Shown here piece after piece: positions 45,209 to 54,609 of a DNA stretch of 64,000 nt. Position 1 is the first letter of the stretch. Every line of letters begins with the position of its first letter. Below the pieces are notes generated by a model, which searched no databases, was not told the origin of the DNA, and saw only the letters and a list, made by a program, of their open reading frames with translations. A program made the position numbers and the translations under genes. Source of the stretch: an uncultured Bacilli bacterium (GTDB taxonomy: Bacteria > Bacillota_I > Bacilli_A > RF39 > UBA660); the NCBI GenBank assembly GCA_934086185.1, contig CAKOHW010000005.1, positions 37,254-101,253 of the forward strand, written 5' to 3'.

Positions 45209-45804
45209 TGTATCCTGATATTTTATCAAAGACTATTGAATATTTTAAAAAATTTAATGGCATAGGAGAAAAAACAGCTGAAAGATTATCGATGTCTGTT
45301 TTAGATATGACTAAAGAAGATGTCGTTAACTTTGCAAAAAGTATTAAAGAATTAAAAGATAATATTACTTATTGCAAAATATGTGGTCATATAACTGATA
45401 AAGATATTTGTAATATTTGTTCATCTAATGTAAGGAATGATAATCTTATTTGTGTAGTAGAAGATTATAAAAGTGTTTTTATGTTTGAAAAGTCTGGCAA
45501 TTATGATGGAAAATATCATGTACTTAATGGTGTTATTTCTCCAATTGATGGAATTACGCCAGATGAATTAAATATAGCTTCTTTGATAGATCGTATCTCT
45601 AAATTGGAAGGCGATATTGAAGTTATAATTGCATTAAAACCTTCGATTGAAGGTGAGGCAACAACTTTATATTTAAAAAAGATATTAGAAAAATATAATG
45701 TTAAAATTACTAGGCTTTCTTATGGTATACCTATGGGGGTAGAAATAGATTATTTAGATTCCATAACTTTAGACAGGGCATTGAAAGATAGAAAAGATAT
45801 TTAG
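45208..45804 (+). CDS. recR: Recombination protein RecR
   Basis: 198 residues: helix-hairpin-helix (FNGIGEKTAERLSM), zinc finger CKICGHITDKDICNIC (about 57-72), Toprim segment ICVVEDYKSVFMFEKSG and Walker B-like GEATTLYL. Works with RecF and RecO at gaps. TAATG overlap with ybaB. Confidence 0.97.
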   Translation: MYPDILSKTIEYFKKFNGIGEKTAERLSMSVLDMTKEDVVNFAKSIKELKDNITYCKICGHITDKDICNICSSNVRNDNLICVVEDYKSVFMFEKSGNYDGKYHVLNGVISPIDGITPDELNIASLIDRISKLEGDIEVIIALKPSIEGEATTLYLKKILEKYNVKITRLSYGIPMGVEIDYLDSITLDRALKDRKDI

Positions 45805-45838
45805 ATGATTTAACGCATATTATTTTATAGGTGATAAT

Positions 45839-46006
45839 ATGAAATTTTTAAAAAAATTCTTTGTTTCTTTGATATATTTATTTACAATGAATATATTCCT
45901 TTCTAAAATTGGTTATAATGTTCCTATAAATATTTTTAGTTTATTTATATCGTATTTTTTTGGTTTTCCAGGTATAATAATGTTATTATTTTTAAGTAGG
46001 TGGTAA
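45839..46006 (+). CDS. bofA: BofA-like pro-sigma-K processing regulator (small gene)
   Basis: 55 codons behind TAGGTGATAAT. Two membrane helices: FFVSLIYLFTMNIFLSKIG and FSLFISYFFGFPGIIMLLFL. The segment VPINIFSLFISYFFGFPGI matches the conserved BofA C-terminus (IN...GxPG). BofA holds the SpoIVFB protease inactive in the outer forespore membrane. The recR-bofA order is that of Bacillus. The gene is short and easily missed. Confidence 0.8.
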   Translation: MKFLKKFFVSLIYLFTMNIFLSKIGYNVPINIFSLFISYFFGFPGIIMLLFLSRW

Positions 46007-46009
46007 TAT

Positions 46010-46729
46010 TTGTTTGATAATGATGTTTTTAATGGTATTTTAAATGAATTTGAGTGCAAAAAAAATTCTCATTCGTATATATTTTATACTAATGATTTTT
46101 TATCGTGTACTAATGATTTAGAAAAATTAGTTAAAAAAATATTTAATGTTAATAATCTTAATTTGATAGAAAGTGATTATTATGTTGTAAAAAAAAGCGA
46201 AAAAAAGAATATTCTAAAAGAAGAGATAGAATCATTAAAAGTTTTTTTTCAAAATACCACATATATTAATAAATATAGAATTTATTTAATTGAAGAAGCT
46301 CATAAATTAAATTCTTCTTCTGCTAATATAATTTTAAAATTTTTAGAAGAACCAGCTGCAGGTGTTATTGCTTTTTTTGTTACAACTAATCTGGATGCTG
46401 TTTTACCTACAATAAAGAGTAGATGTCAAATAGTCAATACTTTTTATGATTCTTCATTTGTTTGTGATGATGATACTACAATTTTGGATAAATTGTTTGA
46501 TGATAATAAATATGTCAGTTTATTTAGAGCAAAAAAAGTACTTGAAAAATATGATAGAAATGAATTAATAAATATGTTTAATAGTTATTTGTTAAAGTGT
46601 TATAATGATGTTAATGAGAAGAATATTTTATTAATAAAAAAAATAAATAATGTTATAAGTATGTTAAATAGCAATGTTAATGTTGATTATGTAATGGATA
46701 CTTTATTTTTAGAAAGTAGTGATGAATAA
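46010..46729 (+). CDS. holB: DNA polymerase III delta-prime subunit
   Basis: 239 residues, a clamp-loader AAA+ relative without a working Walker A. Seen: YRIYLIEEAHKLNSSSANIILKFLEEP (about 87-113), AFFVTTNLDAVLPTIKSRCQIV with the SRC arginine finger (about 118-139). Shorter than Bacillus HolB (329). TTG start with AGGTGG upstream. Lies between bofA and ricT. Confidence 0.9.
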   Translation: MFDNDVFNGILNEFECKKNSHSYIFYTNDFLSCTNDLEKLVKKIFNVNNLNLIESDYYVVKKSEKKNILKEEIESLKVFFQNTTYINKYRIYLIEEAHKLNSSSANIILKFLEEPAAGVIAFFVTTNLDAVLPTIKSRCQIVNTFYDSSFVCDDDTTILDKLFDDNKYVSLFRAKKVLEKYDRNELINMFNSYLLKCYNDVNEKNILLIKKINNVISMLNSNVNVDYVMDTLFLESSDE

Positions 46730-46730
46730 T

Positions 46731-47510
46731 ATGAATGTTGTTTCTGTTAAATTTAAAAATGATGGTAAATTATATTACTTTAATAGTGAAATAGAATTAA
46801 AACATAAGGATTATGTTTTAGTTGAAACTGAAAAAGGTATACAATTTGGTATAATTGAACATGAATCTATAAATAATGATAAAATTAAAAAAATACAAAA
46901 TTTAAAAAATGTTATAAAAAAAGCAAATAAAAAAGATTATAATACTTATCTTAAAAATTTAAAAGATGCTGATATTGTATTATCTGATTTAAAAAGAAAA
47001 GTTATTGAAGATAATATTATAATGAATATAATTGATGCTAGTTATACTTTTGATAGAAGTCAGTTAATTGTAAATTTTTTAGCAGATGAGAGAGTAGATT
47101 TTAGAGAATTAGTTAAGTATTTAGCAGCAAAATATAAAACTCATATTGAATTACATCAAGTTGGAGTTAGAGATAAAGCGAAGGAAATAGGTGGAATTGG
47201 ACCTTGTGGTATGGTATTGTGTTGTAAAAGATTTAAAAGTAATATGGATGGTATTTCAATAAATATGGCTAAGAATCAAAATTTATCTTTAAATCCTTCC
47301 AAAATTAATGGATGTTGTGGTAGATTATTATGTTGTTTATCTTATGAAAACGAAACATATAAAGAATGTAAAAAGAAATATCCTAAAATTAATGAAGTTA
47401 TTAAAATAGACAATCAAGATTGTAAAGTATTGAAAGTGGATATTTTAAGAAGTAAAATCACAGTTGATTGTAATGGTACAATAAAAGAAGTTGATTATAA
47501 TGTTAAATGA
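46731..47510 (+). CDS. ricT: RicT/YaaT, PSP1-domain protein of the Y-complex
   Basis: About 259 residues from the ATG at 46731, where the family consensus begins (MNVVSVKFKNDGKLYYF). The PSP1 C-terminal domain has the cysteine clusters CGMVLCCKRF and CCGRLLCCLSYE (about 166-206). With RicA and RicF it carries 4Fe-4S clusters, helps RNase Y mature mRNAs and aids sporulation and competence. It begins one base after holB stops. Confidence 0.92.
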   Translation: MNVVSVKFKNDGKLYYFNSEIELKHKDYVLVETEKGIQFGIIEHESINNDKIKKIQNLKNVIKKANKKDYNTYLKNLKDADIVLSDLKRKVIEDNIIMNIIDASYTFDRSQLIVNFLADERVDFRELVKYLAAKYKTHIELHQVGVRDKAKEIGGIGPCGMVLCCKRFKSNMDGISINMAKNQNLSLNPSKINGCCGRLLCCLSYENETYKECKKKYPKINEVIKIDNQDCKVLKVDILRSKITVDCNGTIKEVDYNVK

Positions 47511-48177
47511 TTTGTTATATTATAATTTAAAAATATTTCAAAATGAAAATTATTTTAAATATTCCATTGATTCTATATTACTTGCAGAATTTGTAAATAT
47601 AAATTTGAAAACAAAAAATATTTTAGATTTGTGTACTGGCAATGCTCCTATTCCCCTAGTTTTGTCTACTAAAACTGATAAAAATATTTATGGAGTAGAG
47701 CTTCAGAAAAATATTTATGAATTAGGTGTAAAAAGTGTCGAATTTAATAAAATTGAAAATATTAAATTAATAAATGATGATGTAAAAAACATTTTGAATA
47801 CATTTGATTTTAAATTTGATATTATTACTTGTAATCCGCCATATTTTAAAGTTCATAAAAATAGTATTCTTAATAAAAATGATGTTTTAACTATTGCTAG
47901 ACATGAAGTAAAAATTAATTTGGAAGATATTATAAGTATTTCATCAAAATTAATTAATCATAGTGGAAGTTTGTATTTGGTTCATAGGTGTGATAGATTA
48001 ATTGAGCTTTTTTCAATATTAAAAAAGTATAATTTTGGATTAAGAAGATTACAATTTGTTTACAATAATAAAGATTGTGATTCATGTTTTATATTAATTG
48101 AAGCAAAATATTTATGTAAAGATGATTTAAAAGTTTTAAAGCCTTTATTTGTTGAAGATTATTTGGAGGAAAAATGA
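47500..48177 (+). CDS. yabB: TrmN6/YabB-type tRNA(adenine37-N6)-methyltransferase family protein
   Basis: About 225 residues, a class I methyltransferase: FKYSIDSILLAEFV (family opening), ILDLCTGNAPIPLVLS SAM site (about 38-53), and ITCNPPYFK (NPPY catalytic motif). Relatives methylate tRNA-Val A37. The ATG at 47500 is preferred over the TTG at 47491 and overlaps ricT's stop. Position after ricT matches Bacillus yabB. Confidence 0.88.
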   Translation: MLNDLLYYNLKIFQNENYFKYSIDSILLAEFVNINLKTKNILDLCTGNAPIPLVLSTKTDKNIYGVELQKNIYELGVKSVEFNKIENIKLINDDVKNILNTFDFKFDIITCNPPYFKVHKNSILNKNDVLTIARHEVKINLEDIISISSKLINHSGSLYLVHRCDRLIELFSILKKYNFGLRRLQFVYNNKDCDSCFILIEAKYLCKDDLKVLKPLFVEDYLEEK

Positions 48178-48719
48178 AGTTAATTGTTGGTTTAGGAAAT
48201 CCTGAAAAAAAGTATGATAACACTCGTCATAACATTGGATTTATGGTATTAGATAATTATTTAGGGAAAGTCGATTATAAATCAAAATTTAATGGCTTGT
48301 ATTATGAAAAAAATATTAATAATGAAAAAGTTATATTTTTAAAACCACAAACATATATGAATAATTCCGGTTTGTCTGTTTTTGAATTTGTTAATTTTTA
48401 TAAAATATCATTTAAAGATATATTAATAATTCATGACGATTTAGATTTGGATGTAGGAATGATAAAATTTAAATTTAATAGTAGTAGTGGTGGGCATAAT
48501 GGTATAAAATCTATTATTAATTGTTTAGGCTGTCAAGAGTTTTCAAGACTTAAAATTGGTATAAATAATGAGTATAAAAAAGATACTATTGATTTTGTAT
48601 TAAGTAAATTTAGTAAAAAAGATATAGAAAAATTAGATTTTGATAAGATTAATAATGCAATAAATGATTTTTTAAGTAATGATATTAATTATGTTATGAA
48701 TATATATAATAGAAAGTGA
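48174..48719 (+). CDS. pth: Peptidyl-tRNA hydrolase
   Basis: 181 residues: MKLIVGLGNPEKKYDNTRHNIGF at the start with catalytic His, FLKPQTYMNNSG (about 59-70), IHDDLDLDVG with active-site Asp, and SGGHNGIKSI. Recycles peptidyl-tRNA dropped by ribosomes; spoVC in Bacillus. ATGA overlap with yabB and close coupling to mfd. Confidence 0.97.
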   Translation: MKLIVGLGNPEKKYDNTRHNIGFMVLDNYLGKVDYKSKFNGLYYEKNINNEKVIFLKPQTYMNNSGLSVFEFVNFYKISFKDILIIHDDLDLDVGMIKFKFNSSSGGHNGIKSIINCLGCQEFSRLKIGINNEYKKDTIDFVLSKFSKKDIEKLDFDKINNAINDFLSNDINYVMNIYNRK

Positions 48720-48724
48720 TTTAT

Positions 48725-51700
48725 ATGTTTAATGAAATATTTGAATATAAAAATAATTTAACTATAACTGGTTTGAATTCTGCATTAATAAATGAATATA
48801 TAATTAATTATTTTGAAACTACAGATAAAAATGTATTGATTGTAACTGATTCATTATATGATGCTAATATGATTTATAAAGGTATACAGAAATTAAATGA
48901 TAATGTATATCTTTTTCCGATGGATGAATTTGCAACTGTTCTTGCTATTAGTGCCAGTCCTGATCTCCGTGTAGTTAGAATTGATACTTTAAATAAAATT
49001 AGTAATAATAAAAGAAATATTATTGTAACTAACTTGTCTGGATATTTAAAAAATATTGATAAAAAAATAGAAAATATTCATATTGATTATAAAACTAATA
49101 GAAAAGATATTGTTACTTTTTTAGAAAATAATTCTTATATTAAAACTAATTTAGTTACTAATACAGGTGAATATGCAATTAGAAATTTTATAATTGATAT
49201 ATATCCTATTCAAAGTGATGAAGCGATTAGAATAGAATTTTTCGGTGATAGTATTGAATCAATTAGAAAATTTGATGTTGAAAGTCAAATATCTAATTCT
49301 AATATCGATTGTTTTGATTTGTATAGTTTTACTGATAATGGTAGTAATGAAAAAGAAAATATTATTGATAAATTAGATGATGTACAAGTATTTTTTCTAG
49401 ACTATAAGAAAATATTAAATTCATATAATTCTTTTCTTAATAATAAAGATACATTTGATAGTGAAATTTGCTTTTTTAATAGTTTAGATAAAATTAAATC
49501 ATTAAATAATATATATATTAATACAATTGAAGACGTTCCAGTTGACAATAATATTATTAAATATCAATCTAAAGATATATTAAATTTTAATAATAATTTC
49601 GATAATTTGTATAGCTATGTAAAGAAAATGATAAGTGATTATTATATAGTTTTTATGTTGGAAAATGAAGTGTTAATAAATAAGATTATTTCTCTTTTTG
49701 GTAATGATATTTCTTTTAGTAACATAATGAAAGATAGAGTAAATATTATTAAGAGAAATATAGAATCAGGTTTTATTTTTGATAAATATATTGTTATTTC
49801 TGAATATGATATTGAAAATGTTAAGAAAAAATCAGTTTTTATAAATCATTATAATATTGGTAGAAGAATTAAAGGTTTTGAAGACTTAAAAAAAGGTGAT
49901 TATGTTGTTCATGTTGTACATGGCATTGGTCAGTATCAAGGTTTAGTTACTTTAGAAAATAATGGTATAAAAAAAGATTATTTGTTACTTAAATATGAAG
50001 GTAATGACAAAGTTTATATACCAGCTCAAAAAATTGAAACAATATATAAGTATGGTGATAATGATACTGTTAACCCTAAATTAAATAGTTTAAATAGTAA
50101 TAATTGGATTAAGGCAAAAAATAAAGCGAGAACTAAAATTCATGATATATCTGATGAATTAATAAAATTATATGCTGAAAGAGAACTTTCTGTTGGTGAA
50201 AAATATGTATCCATACCAGAAGAAGAATTATTTAATAGTGATTTTGAATATGAAGAAACTAAAGATCAATTGAAATCTATTAATGATATTTTAAATGATT
50301 TATCTAGCACAAAACCTATGGATAGATTATTATGTGGTGATGTTGGTTTTGGTAAAACAGAAGTTGCAATGAGAGCAATGTTTAGAACTGTAATGAATAA
50401 TAGGCAAGTTGCTTATCTTTGTCCTACTACTATACTAAGTAAACAACAATATGAAAATGCTAAAAAAAGATTTAGACATTTTCCTGTGAATATAGAAATT
50501 CTAAATAGATTTACTTCACAGAAAGAATTTAAGCGTATAATTGATGGCTTAGATAGAGGAATTATAGATATTGTTATAGGAACACATAAAATATTAAATG
50601 AACAAATTAAATTTAAAAATTTAGGATTACTGATTATTGATGAGGAACAACGATTTGGGGTTAGTCAAAAAGAAAAAATTAAACAATTAAAAAATAATGT
50701 AAATGTATTGACATTATCAGCAACTCCTATACCTAGAACTTTAAAAATGGCAATGAGTGGAGTAAAAGACATGTCAATAATAGATACTCCACCTATAAAT
50801 AGATTTCCTGTTCAAACTTATGTAGTAGAAGAAAATGATTATTTACTAAAAGAAGCTATTTATAAAGAATTGTCAAGAGATGGTCAAGTATATTTATTAT
50901 TAAATAATATAGAAGGATTACTTAATGAATATCAAAAAGTTTCTACTTTAGTTCCAGATGCAAAAATATGTATGGCTCATGGAAGAATGGATAAAGATAA
51001 ACTTGATAGTGTTGTAAATGATTTTGTTGATGGAAAATTTAATGTACTCATTTGTACAACAATTATTGAAACAGGTATAGATATTCCTAATGTTAATACT
51101 TTAATCATCAAAAATGCTGATAGATTTGGTCTAAGTCAGTTATATCAAATACGTGGTAGAGTTGGAAGAAGTGATAGAATTGCTTATGCATATATGATGT
51201 ATGAGAAAGATAAAATGTTAAATGATATTGCTATTAAAAGATTGAAAACAATTAAAGATTTTACTGAATTAGGTAGTGGTTATAAAATTGCAATGAGAGA
51301 TTTATCTATAAGAGGTGCTGGTGAATTATTAGGAAGTTCACAATCTGGTTTTATAAGTGCAATAGGTATAGATTTGTATATGGATATGGTACAGGATGAG
51401 ATTAATAAAATAAAAGGTATAGAAAGTGTAGATAATAATACTAATGAAAATAGTTTATTAAATGTAAATACTTCAATATCTTTAGATTATGTAGATGATG
51501 AAGCAATTAGAATAGAGATACATAAATTAATAAATGAAATAAACTCAAAAGAAAGTTTTGATAAAATTAAATTTGAATTAGAAGATAGATTTGGTAAATT
51601 AAATTCTGATATTATAAATTATATGTATGAAGAGTGGTTTCAAAATGTTGCTGATAGTTTAAAAATTAACACTATTAGATATATTTCTAATAATGTTGAA

Positions 51701-51904
51701 TTAGAATTACCAGAAGAAATTTCAAATAAAATTGATGGAGAAAAATTATTTTTACAAATATATAGTATAAATCCAAAATTTAGATTGAAATATCATAATA
51801 AAAAAATAATAATAGAATTAAATATTTTGAATAAAAAGAATGAATATGTTAAGGATTTATTAGATTTGTTATTATTGGTTAAAAGTTGTATAAAAAGTGA
51901 TTAA
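48725..51904 (+). CDS. mfd: Transcription-repair coupling factor
   Basis: About 1059 residues, slightly short for Mfd. UvrB-like N-terminus (DEFATVLAISASPDLRVVRIDTL), RNA-polymerase interaction domain (KKGDYVVHVVHGIGQYQG), and RecG-like motor: LLCGDVGFGKTEVAMRA (about 534), DEEQRFGV, LSATPIPRTL, GTGIDIPN-like ETGIDIPNVNTL and QIRGRVGRSDR. Displaces stalled RNA polymerase and recruits UvrA. The ATG at 48725 is preferred to a GTG at 48716 inside the pth stop. Confidence 0.97.
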   Translation: MFNEIFEYKNNLTITGLNSALINEYIINYFETTDKNVLIVTDSLYDANMIYKGIQKLNDNVYLFPMDEFATVLAISASPDLRVVRIDTLNKISNNKRNIIVTNLSGYLKNIDKKIENIHIDYKTNRKDIVTFLENNSYIKTNLVTNTGEYAIRNFIIDIYPIQSDEAIRIEFFGDSIESIRKFDVESQISNSNIDCFDLYSFTDNGSNEKENIIDKLDDVQVFFLDYKKILNSYNSFLNNKDTFDSEICFFNSLDKIKSLNNIYINTIEDVPVDNNIIKYQSKDILNFNNNFDNLYSYVKKMISDYYIVFMLENEVLINKIISLFGNDISFSNIMKDRVNIIKRNIESGFIFDKYIVISEYDIENVKKKSVFINHYNIGRRIKGFEDLKKGDYVVHVVHGIGQYQGLVTLENNGIKKDYLLLKYEGNDKVYIPAQKIETIYKYGDNDTVNPKLNSLNSNNWIKAKNKARTKIHDISDELIKLYAERELSVGEKYVSIPEEELFNSDFEYEETKDQLKSINDILNDLSSTKPMDRLLCGDVGFGKTEVAMRAMFRTVMNNRQVAYLCPTTILSKQQYENAKKRFRHFPVNIEILNRFTSQKEFKRIIDGLDRGIIDIVIGTHKILNEQIKFKNLGLLIIDEEQRFGVSQKEKIKQLKNNVNVLTLSATPIPRTLKMAMSGVKDMSIIDTPPINRFPVQTYVVEENDYLLKEAIYKELSRDGQVYLLLNNIEGLLNEYQKVSTLVPDAKICMAHGRMDKDKLDSVVNDFVDGKFNVLICTTIIETGIDIPNVNTLIIKNADRFGLSQLYQIRGRVGRSDRIAYAYMMYEKDKMLNDIAIKRLKTIKDFTELGSGYKIAMRDLSIRGAGELLGSSQSGFISAIGIDLYMDMVQDEINKIKGIESVDNNTNENSLLNVNTSISLDYVDDEAIRIEIHKLINEINSKESFDKIKFELEDRFGKLNSDIINYMYEEWFQNVADSLKINTIRYISNNVELELPEEISNKIDGEKLFLQIYSINPKFRLKYHNKKIIIELNILNKKNEYVKDLLDLLLLVKSCIKSD

Positions 51905-51931
51905 TTATTTATAATAATATTGGTGATATAC

Positions 51932-52408
51932 TTGAATAATGCTTTTAAAAAAAGAATAGATGAACTTGGTAGAATTGTTATTCCTAAACAATTAAGAAAA
52001 ACGTTAAAAATTGGAAATTTTGAAGAATTAGATTTATATATTGATGGAGATAATATTGTAATAAAAAAGTGTATTGGTTTAAGACAATATGAAGATAAGT
52101 TAAGTAATTTGTTAAACGTTTGTAAATGTTATCCATTTGATATATTAATAGTTGAAAATAATAAAGTTATTGTTTCTAATTCTTTATTAACTGTGATAGG
52201 AGAACGTTTAATATTAGATTATGTTAATTTATCTAAAGAAAATAAAAATAATAATATTTTATTAAAAGATGATACTTATAATATTGTTGTTAAATCATTA
52301 ATTTATGATAGTGATTTATTGGGATATTTAGTTTGTATTTGTAAAGATTTAATAAATGTAGATGATGTGAATAATATAAAGAATACAGTAATAGATTTGT
52401 TAACTTAA
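51932..52408 (+). CDS. spoVT: SpoVT/AbrB-type transcriptional regulator
   Basis: About 158 residues. N-terminal swapped-hairpin AbrB domain (KRIDELGRIVIPKQLRKTLKIGNFEELDLYIDGDNIVIKK, about 8-47) and a C-terminal GAF-like half, the SpoVT layout. In Bacillus it tunes late forespore genes under sigma-G. It follows mfd as in Bacillus. The start is taken as TTG 51932, with GGTGATATAC just before it; a start at 51920 would lie upstream of that site. Confidence 0.85.
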   Translation: MNNAFKKRIDELGRIVIPKQLRKTLKIGNFEELDLYIDGDNIVIKKCIGLRQYEDKLSNLLNVCKCYPFDILIVENNKVIVSNSLLTVIGERLILDYVNLSKENKNNNILLKDDTYNIVVKSLIYDSDLLGYLVCICKDLINVDDVNNIKNTVIDLLT

Positions 52409-52454
52409 ATGGTAATAAATCTTTTTTTATTGTATAATTTTTTTGGTGATATAT

Positions 52455-53204
52455 ATGTTAGTAGATACTCATTGTCATATTTATAAAGAATATTATGAAA
52501 ATATTGATAATGTTTTATTTGAAATAAAGAAAAATGGTGTAGATAAAATTATTAATAACGGGTGTGATTTTAAAACTTCATTAGAAGTTTTAGAGTTATC
52601 TAAAAAATATAATAATATGTTTTGTGCTATTGGTATACATCCAGATGAAATACATGATAATTTTGATAATTTTGAGAAGTTATTTTTGAGTAATTTAGAA
52701 AATAAAAAATTAGTTGCAATTGGTGAAATAGGTTTAGATTATTTTCATAATAAAGAAAATAAAGATGAACAAATTAAATTGTTAGAAAATCAATTGAGTT
52801 TAGCTCAAAAATATGATTATCCTGTTATTATACATTCTAGAGAGTCAACAGGTGATATGATAAGTATATTAAAAAAATACAACGTTAGAGGTGTTATACA
52901 TTGTTTTAATGGTAGTGTAGAAACAGCAAATGAATATATTAAAATGGGATATAAACTTGGTATAAATGGTGTTGTAACTTTCAAAAATTGTAAACTCATA
53001 GATGTTATTCGTGTAATTGGAGTAAATAATTTGGTTTTTGAAACTGATAGTCCATACTTAACTCCAGAACCTAATAGAGGTAAGATAAATTATCCTTATT
53101 ATGTTAAAGATGTTGTAAAATTTGTGGGTGATAATTTAAATATTTCTTATAATGATTTGGTAAAAATTAGTAATAATAATGTTAAAGATATTTTTGACAT
53201 CTAG
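52455..53204 (+). CDS. tatD: TatD family metal-dependent deoxyribonuclease
   Basis: About 249 residues: DTHCHIYKEY (metal-binding HxH, start), AIGIHPDE, AIGEIGLDYF (Glu ligand, about 90-99), PVIIHSRES, GVIHCFNGS and ETDSPYLTP. A 3'-5' DNase/RNase acting in DNA repair. The ATG at 52455 follows GGTGAT. Genes tatD, 3D-domain, ksgA, yabG run in Bacillus order (yabD, yabE, ksgA, yabG). Confidence 0.94.
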   Translation: MLVDTHCHIYKEYYENIDNVLFEIKKNGVDKIINNGCDFKTSLEVLELSKKYNNMFCAIGIHPDEIHDNFDNFEKLFLSNLENKKLVAIGEIGLDYFHNKENKDEQIKLLENQLSLAQKYDYPVIIHSRESTGDMISILKKYNVRGVIHCFNGSVETANEYIKMGYKLGINGVVTFKNCKLIDVIRVIGVNNLVFETDSPYLTPEPNRGKINYPYYVKDVVKFVGDNLNISYNDLVKISNNNVKDIFDI

Positions 53205-53246
53205 TTTTTATCGTGATATATTATATGTACATTGAAGGTGGTATTA

Positions 53247-53765
53247 TTGAAACGTATTTTTAAGATATTTCAAGTAATAATTATAGTAATAGCCTTTTTT
53301 AGTCTTACGAAAATTAATATAGAGAAGGATAATGGTACTGTTTTTAATGATAATTCTAATAAAACATTAGATTTAACTGCCATGGCAATAAAAATTGAAG
53401 AGATACGTATGAAAGATTTGTATTATCCTTTAGATACATATGTTGGGTATATTACTGGTTATGTTGCCGATTGTCCTTTATGTGGTGGGACTTTAGGATG
53501 TACCGGTCAAAATGTTTTGGATGGTACTACTAATTATAATGATAGTCAATATGGTAATGTAAGAATTGTTGCCTCTTCTCCGAGTTTAGCTTGCGGTTCT
53601 ATAGTAAGTTATACATTGAACGATGAAAAAATAACTGCTATTGTATTAGATAGAGGAGTTGCAGGAACTAATTTAGATTTATTAGTTAATCAAGTTGGAA
53701 ACGCTTATAGTATTGGTAAAAAATATATAAGTTATGATGTGCTTAGATTTGGATGGTCAAGATAA
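53247..53765 (+). CDS. Secreted 3D-domain protein (YabE/stationary-phase Rpf-like)
   Basis: About 172 residues: N-terminal export or anchor helix (FQVIIIVIAFFSLTKI) and a C-terminal 3D barrel with ITGYVADCPLCGGTLGCTG, RIVASSPSLACGSIVSY and ITAIVLDRGVAG, bearing the conserved Asp residues of MltA-type lytic enzymes. The two CxxC-like Cys pairs may form disulfides. It lacks the G5 and DUF348 domains of YabE. TTG start at 53247 behind AAGGTGG. Probably cell wall acting. Confidence 0.8.
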   Translation: MKRIFKIFQVIIIVIAFFSLTKINIEKDNGTVFNDNSNKTLDLTAMAIKIEEIRMKDLYYPLDTYVGYITGYVADCPLCGGTLGCTGQNVLDGTTNYNDSQYGNVRIVASSPSLACGSIVSYTLNDEKITAIVLDRGVAGTNLDLLVNQVGNAYSIGKKYISYDVLRFGWSR

Positions 53766-53780
53766 AATCTTGATTTTTTT
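53757..53780 (+). terminator. Intrinsic terminator after the 3D-domain gene
   Basis: TCAAGA / TCTTGA hairpin with T8; the stem contains the stop codon, and ksgA starts 14 bases later. Confidence 0.7.
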
Positions 53781-53793
53781 AAAGGAGATTAAC

Positions 53794-54570
53794 ATGGAAA
53801 AACATAATTTTAAAAAAAAATACGGTCAAAATTTTCTTAAAAGTGATGAAATATTGAATTCTATTTTAAAACTAGTTAACGTTAAGAGTGATGAAGAAAT
53901 AGTTGAAGTTGGTCCAGGTGCTGGTGCTTTAACAAAAAAATTGGTAACTAAAAATGTTCCTGTTACTTGTTTTGAAATAGATGAAAGTTTAAAAAAATTT
54001 TTAGATAAAATCGATAATAATAATTTAAATATATTTTATAAAGATTTTTTAGAAATTAAACTATGTGATTATTTTAAAAATAGTGATAAATTGTATTTTA
54101 TAGCAAATATACCTTATTATATTACTACACCAATAATAACTAAATTTATAGATGAAAAATTTATACCAAAATGTATGATTTTAATGGTACAAAATGAAGT
54201 TGCTTTGAGGTTATCTTCTAAACCTCACTCTAGTGAATATGGTGCAATAACTGTGATATTAAATTATTTTTTTGATATAGATTATAAATTTTTAGTTGAA
54301 AGAAATAATTTTTATCCAGTACCTAATGTTGATAGTGCAATAATCGAATTATCAAAGAAAGATAAGATATTAGATTTAAAAAATTATGACACATTTTTAA
54401 AAATTGTATATGATGCATTTAAACATAAGAGAAAAAATTTGCGTAACAATTTAAAGAATTATGATTTGGTTAATATTGAAATAATTTTAAATAAATATGG
54501 AATGAATTTACAAAATAGAGCAGAGGACATTAGTTATGAAATATTTGTAGAAATTGCAAATATTTTATAA
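53794..54570 (+). CDS. ksgA: 16S rRNA (adenine1518/1519-N6)-dimethyltransferase
   Basis: About 258 residues: KKYGQNFLKSDEIL, EVGPGAGALTKKL SAM site (about 43-55), IANIPYYITTPII (NIPY catalytic motif) and FYPVPNVDSAII. Dimethylates the last 16S hairpin. The ATG at 53794 is preferred: AAAGGAG lies 7 bases upstream. Confidence 0.97.
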   Translation: MEKHNFKKKYGQNFLKSDEILNSILKLVNVKSDEEIVEVGPGAGALTKKLVTKNVPVTCFEIDESLKKFLDKIDNNNLNIFYKDFLEIKLCDYFKNSDKLYFIANIPYYITTPIITKFIDEKFIPKCMILMVQNEVALRLSSKPHSSEYGAITVILNYFFDIDYKFLVERNNFYPVPNVDSAIIELSKKDKILDLKNYDTFLKIVYDAFKHKRKNLRNNLKNYDLVNIEIILNKYGMNLQNRAEDISYEIFVEIANIL

Positions 54571-54609
54571 TAAAATGTCTTTTTTTTTATATAATTTATT
54601 GGTGATATA

